A stretch of 64,000 nucleotides of DNA from Gordonia alkanivorans NBRC 16433 (GTDB lineage Bacteria > Actinomycetota > Actinomycetes > Mycobacteriales > Mycobacteriaceae), in assembly GCF_000225505.1 (NCBI RefSeq), contig NZ_BACI01000120.1, forward strand, positions 156,851 to 220,850. Reading direction: 5' to 3'. Positions within the stretch are counted from its first letter, which is position 1; the number at the start of each line of letters is the position of its first letter. The translations under genes and the position numbers were made by a program. Positions 62,901-64,000 of this stretch are shown here, piece after piece. A model generated the notes under the pieces. That model was not told the DNA's origin. It searched no databases and worked only from the letters and a program-made list of their open reading frames with translations.

Positions 62901-63361
62901 GGGCGCAACTCGATCACGGTCTTGCCGATGCGGATCGGCGTGTTCAGCGGGACCTTGACGGCGGTCGTCACCTTGGACCGGTCGAGATAGGTGCCGTTGG
63001 TGGAGCCGAGGTCTTCCACGTACCAGTCGTCACCGCGTCTGGAGAGTCGCGCGTGACGTTCCGAGGCGTAGTCGTCGGTGAGGACCAGGGTCGAGTCGTC
63101 GGCGCGACCGAGCAGTACCGGCTGCTGGCCGAGGCTGATCCGGGTGTTGGCCAGCGCGCCGTGCGTGACGACCAGATAGCGCGCCGCGCCTCGGACCCCG
63201 CCACTGCGTCGACGCTTCTCCGCGCCTCCCGAGTAACGCGGGATGCGCATGCCGCCGGCCGAGGCGATGTCGGCACGAAGAGTCCGGATCACAGCAAAGA
63301 CGAACAACCACAACAACAGCAGGAACCCGATACGGGTCAGTTGCAGCACCAAGCCCTGCAT
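62897..63361 (-). CDS. fhaB: FhaB/FipA, membrane FHA-domain protein
   Basis: Phosphothreonine-binding division protein, 154 aa: N-terminal membrane segment (~10-27) and an FHA domain (~75-150) with G-R-A, S-x-R-H and S-T-N-G-T-Y. Substrate of PknA and partner of FtsZ/FtsQ in mycobacteria (known). It shares its last 4 bases with pstP. Confidence 0.95.
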   Translation of the reverse strand: MQGLVLQLTRIGFLLLLWLFVFAVIRTLRADIASAGGMRIPRYSGGAEKRRRSGGVRGAARYLVVTHGALANTRISLGQQPVLLGRADDSTLVLTDDYASERHARLSRRGDDWYVEDLGSTNGTYLDRSKVTTAVKVPLNTPIRIGKTVIELRP

Positions 63362-63613
63362 GTCTTGCGTTCACCTCCAGCGCCGTCGCATCTCGGATCG
63401 GTCGTACTCGGTAAGCCGTACCGGGCGGGTGTCGATCTCGACTGCCGATGGCAACCGGCGGACCCCGTGTGCATCTTATGGGCAGTTGAGCGGAACCCGT
63501 TCATTCACATATGACAGTTCAGTATCAACCGCCCCCGCGGAGTCGCCCGGATCACTTCGATCAGCGACCACCGCCGCCCGTGTTCGGCGGGCGCTGAACG
63601 GCGTTCTCCGGGA

Positions 63614-64000
63614 CTACTGGAACCGGACGGTGATGTCGGAATGTCCCACGCGGATGCGGTCGCCGTCGGCCAGTTCCCAGGTGTTGACCTGCAGGTCGTT
63701 GACGGTGGTGCCGTTGGTCGAGTTGAGGTCGGTGAGCATCGCGGTGGTGCCGTCCCAGCGGATCTCCACATGGCGACGCGAGACACCGGTGTCGGGCAGG
63801 CGGAACTGCGCGTCCTGGCCGCGGCCGATCACGTTGGAACCCTCGTGTAGCTGGAAGGTGCGGTTGCTGCCGTCCTCGAGGAGGAGGGTGATCGACGCCG
63901 GCGCGTAGCCGGCGGCGGGACGTCCCGCACCGTAAGCCTGGCCCTGGTCGTAGCCACCCTGGTAGTCGTAGGCGGCCGGGGGCTGCTGGCCGTAGCCCTG
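63614..64000 (-). CDS. fhaA: FhaA, FHA-domain protein (partial, 5' end outside window)
   Basis: C-terminal part only. A Gln/Gly/Tyr-rich linker is followed by an FHA domain of about 85 residues with G-R-G, S-R-R-H, S-T-N-G-T. In mycobacteria FhaA binds the phosphorylated MurJ pseudokinase domain; that partner is encoded at the left end of this window. The gene runs leftward and its N-terminal DUF3662 domain must be beyond 64000. The 252-base gap to fhaB shows no gene. Confidence 0.93.
   Translation of the reverse strand, partial: QGYGQQPPAAYDYQGGYDQGQAYGAGRPAAGYAPASITLLLEDGSNRTFQLHEGSNVIGRGQDAQFRLPDTGVSRRHVEIRWDGTTAMLTDLNSTNGTTVNDLQVNTWELADGDRIRVGHSDITVRFQ

Overview
This window is the replication-origin region of a high-GC actinobacterial chromosome. 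The gene order rnpA-rpmH / dnaA-dnaN-recF-dciA-gyrB-gyrA, with parAB-rsmG-jag-yidC-yidD on one side and ppiA-crgA-trpG-pknB-pknA-pbpA-rodA-pstP-fhaB-fhaA on the other, is that of the Mycobacteriales. The length of several proteins, an eukaryote-like single-chain acyl-CoA carboxylase and G/C-rich interspersed repeats suggest a Gordonia-like genus, but the genus is an inference, not proven here.

Layout. 1-7.5 kb: MutT4-like NUDIX, a DUF6049 membrane-anchored protein and a MurJ flippase fused to a pseudokinase (Rv3908-Rv3910 order). 7.6-14.0 kb: an accessory block between murJ and sigM, which are neighbours in M. tuberculosis; it holds a KtrB/KtrA potassium system, a divergent TetR/sterol-desaturase pair with two clear operators, and a thiocyanate-hydrolase-like operon whose beta and alpha subunits are fused. 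14.1-20.6 kb: sigM, its anti-sigma, trxB-trxC (SigH/SigR-type promoter), cwlM, a hypothetical, parB. 20.6-26.7 kb: parA, rsmG, a 1.2-kb non-coding stretch with parS sites, jag, yidC, yidD, rnpA, rpmH. 27.2-38.6 kb: dnaA, oriC, dnaN, recF, dciA, gyrB, gyrA and a DUF3566 protein, then tRNA-Ile and tRNA-Ala. 38.9-50.0 kb: a second accessory block with a RibD/DHFR-like reductase, TetR, DJ-1/PfpI, SDR, a zinc-starvation module (Mrf-like COG0523 protein divergent from Cys-poor L28, L33, S14, S18, with two Zur-like boxes between them) and the 1828-aa carboxylase. 50.3-64 kb: small membrane proteins, ppiA, rhomboid protease, PH-domain protein with a DnaA-box cluster at its start, crgA, trpG/pabA, and the cell-shape/phosphosignalling operon, cut by the right edge in fhaA.

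How it works together: the core genes run replication initiation, origin segregation (ParABS), membrane insertion (YidC/Jag) and septal/polar peptidoglycan control, where PknA/PknB/PstP signal to CwlM, MurJ (through its pseudokinase) and FhaA. The accessory parts add K+ uptake, possible thiocyanate breakdown to ammonia and carbonyl sulfide, and zinc-sparing ribosomes. No insertion sequence, prophage or CRISPR array was seen.
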